Shown here: positions 10,467 to 21,478 of the stretch, piece after piece | How positions within the stretch are numbered: position 1 is the stretch's first letter | How the letters are laid out: each line of letters begins with the position of its first letter | Assembly (NCBI GenBank): GCA_013995675.1 | Contig: VWRR01000003.1 | Coordinates: 310,001-374,000 of the forward strand | Direction of reading: 5' to 3' | DNA length: 64,000 bases | Source of the DNA: Cyanidiococcus yangmingshanensis | Taxonomy: Eukaryota; Rhodophyta; Bangiophyceae; Cyanidiales; Cyanidiaceae | Notes under the pieces: generated by a model | Told to the model about the DNA's origin: nothing | Database searches by the model: none | The model's input: the letters and a program-made list of their open reading frames with translations, nothing else | Position numbers and translations under genes: made by a program

Positions 10467-11120
10467 ATGTTTGTTCTGGGAGCAGGTAACTGGCGCAAGG
10501 GGCGTGTCGTGAATCTGGCTCGTACTAGGACGACGGAGTTATGCACGCTATCACAACAGCGAAGCGAAGGCATTGAACTTGGGCTTTCATCACGGTCGCA
10601 CGTTCATCGAACACTGCCTCCTCGTCCGGCTCGTGGTCGGCAAACGGGCTTGTTGGCACTGAAAGCGAAAAAAGGGAAGCCAAATGTGCCTCTTGCGCCA
10701 CAGAATGATCTGCAGGTTCCAGAGGATGGAACACCAGTGTTTGCAATTCTGGCACGTAGCCCGGTTTCGGGTCTCTGGTATCCGTTGGGTAGCATGAAGG
10801 GAGACGGTCGGGCTAAAATGCTCGTGACCGCGATGCGCACTTCATGGGGCCGCAAGTTCTATGGCGACACGTTGAACAAGGGTGTTGCTCGTTCAGTGTT
10901 TGGTGAACAAGGTCGACGAATGATTCATGCCGCGTTGCGCAAGTACTCGGCGCTGCGCAAGTACACAGCCGATGATCTCGAGTACGGCTATCGGGTGATT
11001 GCCAAAGACTTTGACTACCCAACTCAAATGATTCGACCAGAAGCAAGCAATGAGTCTAGTTCAATGGTTGCGTATGAAACTCAGCAGAGGCAAGCCACCG
11101 AGTATCGCGCTTACGGATGA
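10467..11120 (+). CDS. plastid HHL1-like protein (photosystem II protection)
   Basis: Related to Arabidopsis HYPERSENSITIVE TO HIGH LIGHT 1, a thylakoid protein that helps repair photosystem II under strong light. 217 residues from the ATG at 10467; the first ~65 look like a plastid transit peptide (starts MFVLGAGNW, rich in Arg, Thr and Ser). The conserved block is residues ~90-190: EDGTPVF..LAR, GLWYPLGSMKGDGRAKM, FYGDTLNKGVARSVF and LEYGYRV. These match, as I recall it, the HHL1 pattern of ED-G-P-F, WYPL, AK..V.A, Y.DT and GYK. The longer frame back to 10266 has no ATG. Family call is from memory of the plant sequence. Confidence 0.7.
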   Translation: MFVLGAGNWRKGRVVNLARTRTTELCTLSQQRSEGIELGLSSRSHVHRTLPPRPARGRQTGLLALKAKKGKPNVPLAPQNDLQVPEDGTPVFAILARSPVSGLWYPLGSMKGDGRAKMLVTAMRTSWGRKFYGDTLNKGVARSVFGEQGRRMIHAALRKYSALRKYTADDLEYGYRVIAKDFDYPTQMIRPEASNESSSMVAYETQQRQATEYRAYG

Positions 11121-11993
11121 GATCGCCGAGAAACGAAAATAAAGGTGAGTCCAGAACTCGTGCACGATAGTGATTCGTTTCCTCGGTGACGCACAAACTG
11201 CATACGCATGGGGTAAAGCATTTACGGTGCAATTCTTGGAGAGCGGACGCACAAGTCGACCCGCTTTGGTTCTCTTGTCCATGAACGGACTACTTTATCA
11301 TTAGGGGCTGCATGTTACGTATCCATCACTGAAAGTTGCCTGTCCCGACCAAAGCCAGATCAAGTTGTAGACGAGGCGTGTGTGGCGGTCGTCACCAGAC
11401 CGAGTTTCGGTGTCAGCGCGTGATGACACTGCCGGCCGGCTCTCGTTCAAATGAGTCGAATACCTGCAACCACTTGTTCCGAGGCGGATCACGCACACCA
11501 CGACACAAGTCATCTTGGATAAAAACGCTTCCTTCATTCCAATGTCTTCCTTGGTGTCGTTGGAGCCGCTATCCGTCGCAATGGGCGACATGCTTCGATA
11601 CACCGCGCCAGCGCATGAGGTGACCCTAGGGAACCATCACCTTCAGAGGAAACTTTTCACGGAGGATTTGCATGCCATGACTCGTTACCCAAGGCCCTCG
11701 AGCGTATCGTGCGTGTTGAACTCCATGAAACCCACCGTTCGCCCGTGAACTTTGGAGCAGTGCACTAGGCCACTTGGAAAACTGCGAGCCTCTGTTGAAG
11801 CGCGGAAGCCTCGTGTCATGTGTCGGCATACCGTACCCGATGCTGAACTCGCCCTATGGTGCCGTTTGCATTTGCAGCGCAACGAACCCGACCATGAAAC
11901 CGAGTTCGCCGGCCCGTAAGCTGGCGCCACGATAGTGGTCATGCGGTCTCGAAGAGGACGCTTCACGATTCGCCTTTAACGCAGGCATGCGCG
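11121..11993. other. intergenic, nothing seen
   Basis: About 870 bp between convergent genes. Scattered ORFs under 100 codons with no family resemblance; no tRNA-like T-arm. Confidence 0.4.
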
Positions 11994-12572
11994 TCAGTCT
12001 TCGTCCTCGCCGTCGCCGGCGCCACCCCCAGCCTCGCGTCGTAGGCGTCGGCGCTTTACCCGACCTGGCCGGCCACCACCGAACGGTGACGTTGGCGCGA
12101 AATCAATATGTTTCTGGGAGTCCACTCTGACCATAAAGCTCGGAACCGTCACCAGCTGCTTGCCCACGCGTATATGCCGCTGCAAGATCAGAACCCGGGC
12201 ATGATGAATGGACTTGGCCAGACCCAACTTGAATACTTGTGTCTGGAGACGCCGTTCCAAAAAGTCCTGCACCTTCAACGAAAGGACATAGTTAAGATCT
12301 TGTTGCGTCTGATCCAACAGTCCGTAACGGGTAAGGCGACGTAGTAGCGCCGCACCCTCAACAATGCGTCGTTCATCCTTCTCGTCCTTGGTTAGCAACT
12401 CACGTGCTGCAGCACGGATCTTCGAGAGCGCGTACTGAACTCGCCACACCTCACGTTTATTCCGCAGGCCGTACTCACCGCAGATTTTCAGTTCCGCATC
12501 GAGACGCTCCTTCTCAAAAGGACGACGCGGGGTTTTATAAACCTTGGAGCAGTTCCGATAAGACTTACCCAT
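11994..12572 (-). CDS. RPS9: 40S ribosomal protein uS4 (RPS9)
   Basis: Primary rRNA-binding protein of the small cytosolic subunit. 192 residues, the normal eukaryotic length. N-terminus [20 protein letters not shown] and the S4 RNA-binding domain (about 105-165, with [20 protein letters not shown]) are textbook. The C-terminal tail is a low-complexity GAGDGEDED. The start sequence ATGGGTAAGTCT contains GTAAGT, but here it encodes Gly-Lys-Ser and is not a splice donor. Confidence 0.98.
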   Translation of the reverse strand: MGKSYRNCSKVYKTPRRPFEKERLDAELKICGEYGLRNKREVWRVQYALSKIRAAARELLTKDEKDERRIVEGAALLRRLTRYGLLDQTQQDLNYVLSLKVQDFLERRLQTQVFKLGLAKSIHHARVLILQRHIRVGKQLVTVPSFMVRVDSQKHIDFAPTSPFGGGRPGRVKRRRLRREAGGGAGDGEDED

Positions 12573-13166
12573 CGAGCCACGATACCAGATCTGGTTTCGT
12601 AACGCTCAACAAACTCAGCTTGCGCTCGCCTATCGCTACGACACACGTACACGCAGGCACGCAGAAGAGGCCAAGGTAGACGCCGCGTGCGTAGCGGCCC
12701 GAGGGAAACCCATTCCGATCGCCGGCTGGACGACGCGCGGCCGATGCCCTTCTCGATTTGGTACAAGTATGGATCAAACGAACACATGCCTCAGCGTGTC
12801 CATGATGAACCATGAAAGGCATCAGTGTCTCATTTTTCATTCTCGCGCCAAGGTCGTCACGCACCATGCGTGCTCGGCTCGCGGTCACAAGCCATGTGGC
12901 GTCGCGGCATGCGTCTCTTCGACGAAACGACTGGATACATCGCCCTAGTCGTGTGCAAAGACCCTTGTCTCTTCTATAGGTCACCAGGGGCGCTCAAGAT
13001 GCATCACGTCGTTGCTTTAAGGTCATCCATACTGCTATGGATAGGCACAATGCCTTGCTGACATGTCTGCTGGTCGACGAGTGAATCGCTATCGCGTGCA
13101 TTGCGATGCCCCTTCCTCAAACGCATTGTCCGCTACGGGCACTCAAGCAGCGTTTTCAATCGCCGT
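12573..13166. other. upstream region of uS4 and 3' flank of the TPLATE-like gene
   Basis: About 590 bp with no gene I can support. The uS4 promoter should lie next to 12573. Confidence 0.4.
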
Positions 13167-16100
13167 TCAGTTGGCGAGTGGACGTTCATCATGTGTGCGG
13201 AAATCAAGCGGTATGTTCCATTGCTGTAGGGTGCGCTCCAGATGACCGTAAAAGACATCCAAGAACAGTGCATCCTCTGAACGCATGTGCAACAGAATCC
13301 ATGGTTTCCTGGTTGCGGACATCTCTCCCAGCGAGTTGGTTGCATCAGTCTCGGCTTCGAGTGGTGCGTTCACGCGGATAACCACGGCATGGCCGTGAAC
13401 TCGCGAGCGCGCGTATAATACCGCGTGTCGTGGCTCCGCTGCCGGTGCCTTGGCCACCGTCACAAAGAAGAATGTACGTTCCAGAAACTCGAGTAGGTGT
13501 CGCACCCATAGGTAGGAATGAGCAACCGCTGGGAGGACGGCATCCGCTGGTGCGATCGCCGCACCGCGTCGTGCCGGGCAGCGATCCCAGAGGCCGTGAC
13601 AAAAGTCAAGCGACACAACATCGTTCGTAAGCGGCCAGAACAGAAGCAACCAGATAGGCTCAATGGGATAGTTCAAAAGCGGCAACTGAACAGGAGATGC
13701 GCAATCCCAAACCCGAGCGGCTGCGTCGGCCATGGCAGCGGAATCATCACTCGTTTGGGCGGAGTCTTTCGCATCAGCGGCCGACTCGGACGAGAACATG
13801 GCCGAGTCGGCGTGGCATGCGCGCCACCAAACTCGAACCCGAACCGGTTGTACGAAATACACCCCGCGTCGTAACGGTAGCGGAATACGTAACTGGCCAC
13901 TCTGTCGCAAAAAGAAACGACTTTCATATTGGTCGGGGAGCATCAGCCACCCCGAGTCGGTTGGGAAGCGAGGATTTTCGGCTACAGACTCTATCTCGTG
14001 CTCATCGGAGGCACTCGACTCGCCATCATCTTCAAAGCCAACGAGGATGTCGGCAAAGCCGCATATACCCTCACGGTACTGTACATCCAGCGTAAGCCAC
14101 AAGATGCCAGCGTTCCGGTCGAGCTCATGACTGGCACGAATCTGTAGAGGTCCGTTGGCGTCACTCAACTCGACCATCTCACTTAATAACGGCAGCGAGC
14201 GATCAGCAGACAGCGCTGGCCAAATAAAGTTCAGAAAACGTGCCATGAGTGCTGCTAGCGCCGGTTGACGCTCTTTCCACAACGCATCGAGAGGCATCAG
14301 ATTCGAAGGTTGCGTCGGTTGTTGCAACGGCGAGGCACTGTCCACAAGGAGATGCTCATGCAGGAGCAGCGCCCGAACCGTCTCCACCATCGCATCCGTC
14401 ACATGAGCGGCGACGAGTGGGCGAGTCTTTCCCCCATGCAAAATGGTAAAGGCCCCAAGTTGTGCATCGTCCTTAGAGGCAACCCGTCGCAAAAGTGCGT
14501 CGCGAGATTCGGGCGTGGCGTACTCGCCGATGCGGAGAAACCGCAACTGACTGTCGGTCGTTGCTGCCACATCGAAGAAAACGTCGTCGCGGAAAGCGCG
14601 ACTGGGGCTCTCGGCCAAGAGCGCGATCTGCATCACAGCCAGCTGGACGTGGGTACGAAGAGCACGTGAATTGGCCCCCGGAAAACGTTTCTGCATTTCG
14701 AACAGCGAACCAAGCAACTCTAGGTTAGATCTTCGAACGAATTCCGCGTATTCCGTCGCAGACCACGACTCATAGAGGATGGGTGCAGCCTCGGAGACCA
14801 ACTTTCTCATTGGGACGACCCGCTCTTCAACACGATTCGCCTCTTCGACATTCGCATCCGCGTCGCTATCGACCAACAAATCTGGAATGTTTCGCAAGGC
14901 CTCGCTGCGGTTCTGAGCACCGGCATTGCTACCAGAACGAAGCATGCGGCTGTCTAGCTTTGGTGACACGAATTGCGAACCCAGGTCATTCTCCAAGAGG
15001 GCACCCAGCAGCGATTGTTCTGCCTCTCCGGCCTTCTCGCCAAGGACAGGAGCGCCGGCAGAGGCATCCACTCTAGCATTCTCGGTCTGTTGGAGAAGCG
15101 ATGGTGCCTCAAAACGCAGTATGCCAGTTGAGGATCGCCACGAGCGACGCTGCGCTGGCAACGCCGTTGCACGCGGGATTGCACGTTCCAGAAACCCGAC
15201 GAGCATCTCATACAACTCATTTTCAGCATCAAACGGAGGAAGCAGCGGCAGCGCCCGACAGATTCCTCGGGAGAAAATTTTGAGCGCCGTTGGCGACATG
15301 ACATGCGTCGCACAGTCGCGTAAAGTCTCTGCGATGAAACCGATCGCAACCTGCTGCAGCGAGGGCGAAATCTCACGAGCGAAGAAGATCGCCTCCAGAA
15401 CCAGACAGACCAACGCGGCCATCAAATCTCCATACCGCGCACTAAGTCCGTGGTACCGGAAGACGTATTCGCGAAAATTGCTGATGAACTGAAGGCTAAC
15501 CGTGAGCTCGTGACATCTTGTGCGCAAAAGTACTTCTTTGGATGCATCGTTACTCACATCCGAGTTGACTTGCGGCTGGGGCGGCATCGGCGGTTCACGT
15601 AGCGAGGTGTGCAGCTTCGCGTACACGGTTACCATTGCACAAAACAGAGTGTCTCTCAGACGATTCCAGTCCGCTTCCCGCACCAAATGACTGTCCAGGA
15701 GGTTCCTCCGCAACGGCGGAAAGAGCGACCGACACACAACCGACACATCTACTGCCGTCGACGCTGGAACAAAGAGATCCGTTGCAGAAAGGTCTCTGCT
15801 TCTCGGCAACTGATAGGCGGCTTCCATGGTCAGCGAGACCAGCAAAAGCAGATTCGCACGCGTTTGGCAAGAACGAGGCAAACGCGGCCAAAGCTCGAGC
15901 TGTTGTGATAGGAACATGAGCTGATCCTCAGTGGACGTCAGGAGCTGCATCGCGACGACCAATAGTCGGCGAAAGAGATAAGCACCGATGCCTGAGGACA
16001 GCTCTCGTTGTGTCAACGCAAGTTGCAACGCTGGTATGGCAGCTCGCAGCACCTGTTGTGCACTCGCTGTTCGAGTCATAGAGGCCAGCTCGAGCAGGAA

Positions 16101-17505
16101 TGCCACAACAGCTCGCCAGATTAATTCATTTCGTTCTGTTCCCTGTCGCCGCTTGCCGGACATTTCCAACGGCCTTGCTGTCTCCGTCACTCCATTCGGT
16201 ACATCAGCTTCGTCCTGAAGACGAACCAAGTTACGTTCCGAACGCAATACTGGAATACAGAATTCACGCAAGAACGACAGAGCCCATTGCTCCGGAGCTT
16301 CCTTGTCCACTTCAAACGATCGCCCATAAGGCTTGCGCTTGGCGGGTTTTCGGTTCCCAGTTTGGTGCTCTGTGCCAGCTCCTGATTGAGCCCGCATCCG
16401 ATCATGACGTTGAAGACTCAATGCTACTAGGGCGGGCATCTCTTTCAGGATCGCTCCCTTGAGTTCCTGATCCGCTATGCGATGAAAGCGGGCAATCAGC
16501 GCTGCACCAGAGTCGTCCAGAATCTCGAAGCAGTGAAGGCCAATGGGAGATGGTATCGGCTCGGTTCCACCGGAGCGACCTCGACAGAGTCGTAGCAGTG
16601 CACAGAACGCTTCCGCGAATACAATGTCATCCGTGTCCTCCAGAACCATCACGAGAGCGCGAAAGCAGGCACCAAGTGTTCGAATAAAGCCACGGTCCCG
16701 TCGTAATCGGTTCATCCAAGCAGCGTCGGTATCTTCCATTCGACCCAAGGCGGTGTTGATCCCTCCTGGGATGGTTTCCACCAGGCGCTGCAGCAGCAGA
16801 CCCAAGCAGCGTGTCGCCGTTCGACGAAGGAATGCATGTTCCCGGAGCAAGATCGCAACCAGCTTCCCCTGGTCCAGCGCAAGCACCTGAGTCGCAGGCC
16901 CGCAACGGCAACCTGGCGAGAAGGAGGCAGCCCAGGAGTCGCGCTTTTGACCGCTCGCTACGCAGCAGCGTGGTTGTATAGAGCACCAAAACTGTGTTGA
17001 GGAATGACGACGACGCCTGATGAGTGTTGTGCACGTCTCGGGAACTCTCCCAAAGATCCTTTTGGGGTGTCACCTGCTTCGCTTCACCTACAACACGAAA
17101 GTGGCGCTCGCGACTCAGCTCGTTCAGCAATAGTGTTGAGAGCTCCTCAGCACGCTCCGTAAAAGATTCAGCATCGATCTTCTCTAGACCGTTCCCACTC
17201 TTCTTCCAACTCCTCGGACTTGTCAGTTCCGTATCCTCGAAACGTTGAGCGTCCTCATCGACTGACTCTCTGGAGAAGCCGGAGCCGACCGCCCCATCCG
17301 TTTCAGGGGCGGCTGTTTCGAGCCCTGTTGCCGTGTCCTGGGCACCAAGTTCTGCAATCAGGACTGCTGCAAGATCTTCCGCGGCAGCTGAGCAGTCACC
17401 AAGCGCACCGTGCTCCACCCAGAGTTCTTGTAGAGCGCGCACGAGTTGTCGCACCTCGGACTTGTGCAGCGCTTGCGTTAGCTCTGGGAGTGGTCGTACA
17501 AGCAT
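13167..17505 (-). CDS. TPLATE-like large subunit of the TSET/TPLATE adaptor complex, with one frame change
   Basis: Large adaptor-like protein of about 1,445 residues. Frame A runs from the ATG at 17505 (MLVRPLPELTQALHKSEV) to about 16900. Frame B carries the remaining ~1,240 residues to 13167. The switch falls at the GGGCC run at 16897-16901: with one base fewer, the text reads LARLPLRPATQVLALDQGKL without a break. Residues ~1-1000 are an alpha-helical HEAT-like solenoid. The last ~400 form an appendage. Key matches to plant TPLATE: a block of pattern A-H-x2-D...L.L.v......DI.VGF (coded near 14,080-13,960), then a V.V.WW strand, then LNYPIEPIWLLLFWPLTND, which parallels the TPLATE stretch KIPLTELLLP..ISPVEFFRLWP. 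A beta-adaptin is the alternative, but the N-terminus lacks the adaptin motifs I would expect. Role by analogy: membrane coat in endocytosis. Confidence 0.65.
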
Positions 17506-18081
17506 CAGAGCGAGACTTGCGCGTATCAAACACCTTCAGTGAAACACGTCTACAGCGCCAGTTCTATATAACCTTGGAAACAAAGCGATCTGAAAGTCAA
17601 ACACAGAACCGCCCGAGAAAACGTCTCTTCCGGAGCCTGCGGACCAGCAATCGCAGACGCGTGGCGCTTCCGAACCACCACACCCGAGCGGAACGTATTC
17701 CTGGCATGGCGCCCTCTTTTGTTGCCCGTTCTGAACCGAACTGATCCTGTTCATGAACGACGACAACGGTCGGTGAACACAATAGCGTCCAATGGGTGAG
17801 AAAGCGCCCTTCATGCAATGCTGGATGAGTTATTCAGATCATCGCACGGAGCGTACGGTGAAGTAGGACCAAGATCACCTCTCGAACAAGCCTCCGATCA
17901 GGGCAGAAAACGGTAACGAACGCTCTAGCTTTTATGGGTCAGACTTCTCTTATAGAACGATTCCAAGAATGTTCCATTGGCCGGTCCTCCACGGTTGACC
18001 ATGACGCAGAACTCGCCTCATGCTCTGAATGCCTCCCGACGAGTCGCCCCGCCTCTTGCTTCTCTGCGCGCACCCACGCGT
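17506..18081. other. intergenic, nothing seen
   Basis: About 575 bp between two minus-strand genes. No recognisable gene or RNA. Confidence 0.4.
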
Positions 18082-18555
18082 TTACTTGCGACCTCGCCAA
18101 TACTCCACCACCGGGGTCGCATACACCCAAGACGGATCAAAGTTACTCATCAGTCCCGGAGTAGAAGACTCCAACTTTTTGGTCCCGGAGAGCATCGCGA
18201 GCGCCTCCTGTCGGGATCGCTGCTCAGCACTCTGAAACGTCCTGAAAGCGGCCTCCTCCTCAGGCGTAATGGTAAGCGGAACTGGCTTCTCATACTTCTG
18301 TCCCAAAACTTCGGTCGGAAGCTTTTCCTCATCTCCTTTCGGCGGATCCAGCGGACCTATCGAATCAAACTCACCCGCCCACGTTTTCGGCAAAGGAGCG
18401 TACGCAGCGCGGTCCTCAAACTCGCTCCACCTGAGGCGCTTCAGCTGCATGTGAAGCGATGCGCAACCAACCTGCACCCGTCTGCGCACAACATCCCTAC
18501 TAGAAACAGACCGTCTATTGAAACCAGAAACAGCCGGTGTCACAAACCCCAACAT
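18082..18555 (-). CDS. unassigned protein with a plastid-type leader
   Basis: 157 residues from the ATG at 18555; the frame extends to a GTG at 18582. The N-terminus MLGFVTPAVSGFNRRSVSSR fits a red-algal plastid transit peptide, with Phe near the start followed by Arg and Ser. The mature part (from about residue 45) is charged, holds FEDRAAYAPLPKTWAGEFD and ends DPSWVYATPVVEYWRGRK. No membrane segment and no motif I can place. The aromatic, Pro-rich C-terminus suggests a small plastid structural or photosynthesis-linked protein, which is only a guess. Confidence 0.6.
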   Translation of the reverse strand: MLGFVTPAVSGFNRRSVSSRDVVRRRVQVGCASLHMQLKRLRWSEFEDRAAYAPLPKTWAGEFDSIGPLDPPKGDEEKLPTEVLGQKYEKPVPLTITPEEEAAFRTFQSAEQRSRQEALAMLSGTKKLESSTPGLMSNFDPSWVYATPVVEYWRGRK

Positions 18556-19386
18556 GATCACAGCCGCACGAAAAGGAAACACTAGGACGCACTCGGAGAA
18601 CGAACACGTACGCCGAGCTCACTTCGGCTAGCCCGGGCGCTGCGCCACGGAGCGCGCCCCTGCCTGGCGGCCCAGATCCGCGCGTGACCGCTTCAGCGCC
18701 CCAGTGAACTGCGTCCAAAACAGATCAAGATCGTGAGTATGGAATTATTCGAACAAGTCTTGAAACAAAGGACACCAGCAGGCGATCGTGCGCCATGACC
18801 CGTTGCCCTCGGTTCGCCGACCCGACTCGAAAATAATTGCAACAAATCTGGAAACAAGGGTCGCGAGCTTGAAGTCGCACGACATGATGTGGGTCCCGCT
18901 CGCAGTGCGCGAACGATGCAGGCCACCTCTCGGGGTCGGCTTGTCATGTTCGTGACCCTAGGTGCTCGTTTCGAAGACGCGAGACACTGACGAGTCCGGT
19001 GGACGATATCGAGCGCTTTGAGGCCCTACGGCCCCGGATGCGCACTGTCAGCAATACTTTTTTCTCCACGGTATGCCGAAATGACAGTGGAAGAGGTCGA
19101 TCTATCTGTAGTCGTGCGACTGGTACGTCTGAATAGGATGCATCGTAGAGACCGGCGCGATCCATCGCTTCAGCCTTGAGGGAGCAGCGCATTCGGCGAT
19201 CGTGCTGGCGAGCATGAGCCTGGGAAAAGCCTAGTACTGAGCTGCTGTTTGGAGAGACGTCGCGGATCGCACACACACTTTTAGATCGACTTTGTATCAT
19301 GATTGCTGCATGTCGTTGCGACGGCTGCTTGCTTTCCTCTGCATGGCACATCTGAAATACGGCCAAGTGAATACTTCTGTTGCTCG
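18556..19386. other. intergenic, nothing firm
   Basis: About 830 bp. A 211-codon minus-strand frame (19579-18944) has ordinary random-like composition and no ATG near its start; not called. Confidence 0.35.
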
Positions 19387-19847
19387 ATGCGTTCTTCTGC
19401 GAGCACGCTTCGCCGCAGGATCGCCGCGTACCGAGCCCCATTTGACCCTGTTGACGGAGCGCTCTCCTTGGAAAGGGGATCCCACACGGTGTACGTGCCG
19501 GACCCACGACATGCTTCAACGCAAGACATGCACAATAGTCACGAATCGAGGGATTGGTCACGATCAGCGAAGAGACCAAAACACTGTCTATCTACCGAAT
19601 TGACCAGCCGTACGCATCATGCAACATCATCGACGATCGGTACACGCCTACGCCTATCGTTGATCAGCAGGAAAAAGAGGGCATTGACTGGACTTGGGCG
19701 ATCGAGGCGCGGCGCAACCCGCTTCGTCAGGCGGCCGTCGGCGAAATCCTCCGCACCGGGACGCATGACGAGACGCCGCTGGCCAACGACATGTTCAAGG
19801 GTTTCGTTCTGTTCTGGTGTTCGACCCTGACGTTACAGCATATATAG
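19387..19847 (+). CDS. possible small gene upstream of NOB1, frame change near 19540
   Basis: From an ATG at 19387 one frame reads MRSSASTLRRRIAAYRAP... up to about 19540. A neighbouring frame then reads coding-like from about 19539 to a TAG at 19847, with good third-base choice (for example IDWTWAIEARRNPLRQ). Together they would give ~153 residues. The start could be an organelle leader (Arg/Ser-rich). No family recognised. It ends about 100 bp before NOB1 on the same strand. Either a frame error or two chance ORFs. Confidence 0.3.
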
Positions 19848-19949
19848 AAACGTACAGCGGGCCTCAATTGGGTCAGTGGAATCCGAGTGTAATCTCGTGC
19901 GCGGAGCGTTGTTTGCGCAGCTCGTTCTTGCGGTGACCACGGTCGTGGC

Positions 19950-21478
19950 ATGAGCGGAAAGGTGCGATCGCTCGTTCTAGACGCGAGCGTATGGATCCAG
20001 GTCCCTGACGCATGGGTCCGATCTATTGTGGCGGTTCCGAACATAACACTGTACACGGTTCCAGAGGTGATACATGAAGTTCGCGACAAAAATGCGCGAG
20101 AGCGTCTCCAGTGGCTTCTCGACTCGCGTCCTGACCCATCCGGACAGCTCTCTGCACTCAAAATCGCTCAACCTTCGAGCGGTGCTGTGGAGGGCGTCGA
20201 GCGAGTCGCTCGTCGTACCGGCGACTATGGGTGCCTCAGCGAGACAGACGTGAAGGTGCTTGCGCTCGCTCTCGATCTGGTCGGTCATCACCTGCAAGAG
20301 AACGACAAGGTGGCCTCCGTCACGCCCCGAGAAGACGCAGACGCCGAGAGTTCTCTTCCTGACGCTTCCCGAGACCCTGACGACTCGGGCGACGCAGGAG
20401 AGGAGGTTTTTGCGGTCTATTACAGCATGGCGGGCGCGCACACTTCGACGAGATGGCTTGCTGGACCCGTCTACGTACCGCTTCGGGGAAGCGCTCAGAG
20501 AGTTCCGCATCTCTGTCTTCGGAGGTGAGACGACGACTTGTGCAGACGTGCTCGTCGCTCTACAGGATCTATCCCTAGACATACACAACGCTTCTGCTGA
20601 TATGGCAGGTCGACCCACAATATCGTCATCGACGACCTGCTGTTGCGAATCGTGCAACTCTGGCTTCTGCGGTCACCATCGAACTGCACGATTGCCAAAG
20701 CGCTGGTGCTGTATCGGTTGGACCTCAGCGTGTCAGCCGAGATCTTTGTGGAGAACCCACTGCACGACGCTTATCGAGGCTTCGAAACGAAACCACGAAG
20801 GCTTGCCCAGCCATCTTGGACGTGAATGAGTTGCAACCAGGTCAGGTGGCCGTGGCCACTGCGGATTACAGCCTGCAGAACGTCATGCAGCATCTCGGTA
20901 TTCCATTGATGCGTATCGCCTCGCAACCGTCCATCCAACGAAGACGCGAGTTCATTCGTCTCTGCACCGCCTGCAATCGTCGAATCGAAGCGCATGAATT
21001 GGATGACCAGACAATCCGCTTCTGTCCACAGTGCGGAAACTACGGCACACTCGTTCGATGCTTGAAAGAGACGGCGGCAGACACGGATACTACCTCAGGA
21101 GCTGAGTCAAGATCCAGCGAACGTGTTTTACTCCCTCGTCACATGCAGACAGTGGACGGAGCTCCGCGCCTCTCCACGCGAGGTGCGGTGTTCTCCATCC
21201 CGAAACCTATTGGCGGTCGTCAGGGTCTCTATAAGGATATCATCTTGAGAGCGGACGAATACGCTGACAAGTTGCGACGACATCGACGCATGTCGCGACG
21301 TGCTGCCGCTGCCGCATCAGAATCGAAAGCAACCCTAGCTCTCTCCGGGCCAGTGTCCGAAGAGCTGTTCAGACCGCGGCAGCCGCTTAACAAACGAACA
21401 TTGCCTGTCGTCGGCCCAGCGTCGCGAGACACATATCACTTGGGCCGACAAGCTGGTCGCTCAGCCCGTCGACGTTAA
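19950..21478 (+). CDS. NOB1: NOB1 endonuclease (20S pre-rRNA site D cleavage), frame unclear in the middle
   Basis: PIN-domain RNase that makes the final 3' cut of 18S rRNA on cytoplasmic pre-40S particles. The N-terminal part (frame from 19950) has LVLDASVWIQ with the first catalytic Asp, VPEVIHEVRDKNARERLQWL, and TGDYGCLSETDVKVLALAL. The C-terminal part (clear from about 20816, another frame) has VATADYSLQNVMQHLG with the last PIN Asp. Then come a zinc ribbon with CTAC and CPQC and the family tail IPKPIGGRQGLY. Between about 20410 and 20815 no single frame is open: either a weak-signal intron (GTGAGA at 20525) or one to two frame errors. This stretch corresponds to the variable linker in NOB1, so homology cannot settle the join. 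Confidence 0.85.

Noticed and set aside
12556-12572. GTAAGT on the minus strand at the start of uS4
   Set aside because: It encodes Gly-Lys-Ser of the invariant N-terminus; the gene continues without a break.
16627-16900. Continuation of the first TPLATE frame beyond the switch
   Set aside because: After about 16900 this frame becomes Gly/Cys/Arg-rich nonsense, while the other frame carries the conserved protein.
18944-19579. 211-codon minus-strand frame
   Set aside because: No ATG near the start, random-like composition and no motif; it also overlaps a better plus-strand candidate.
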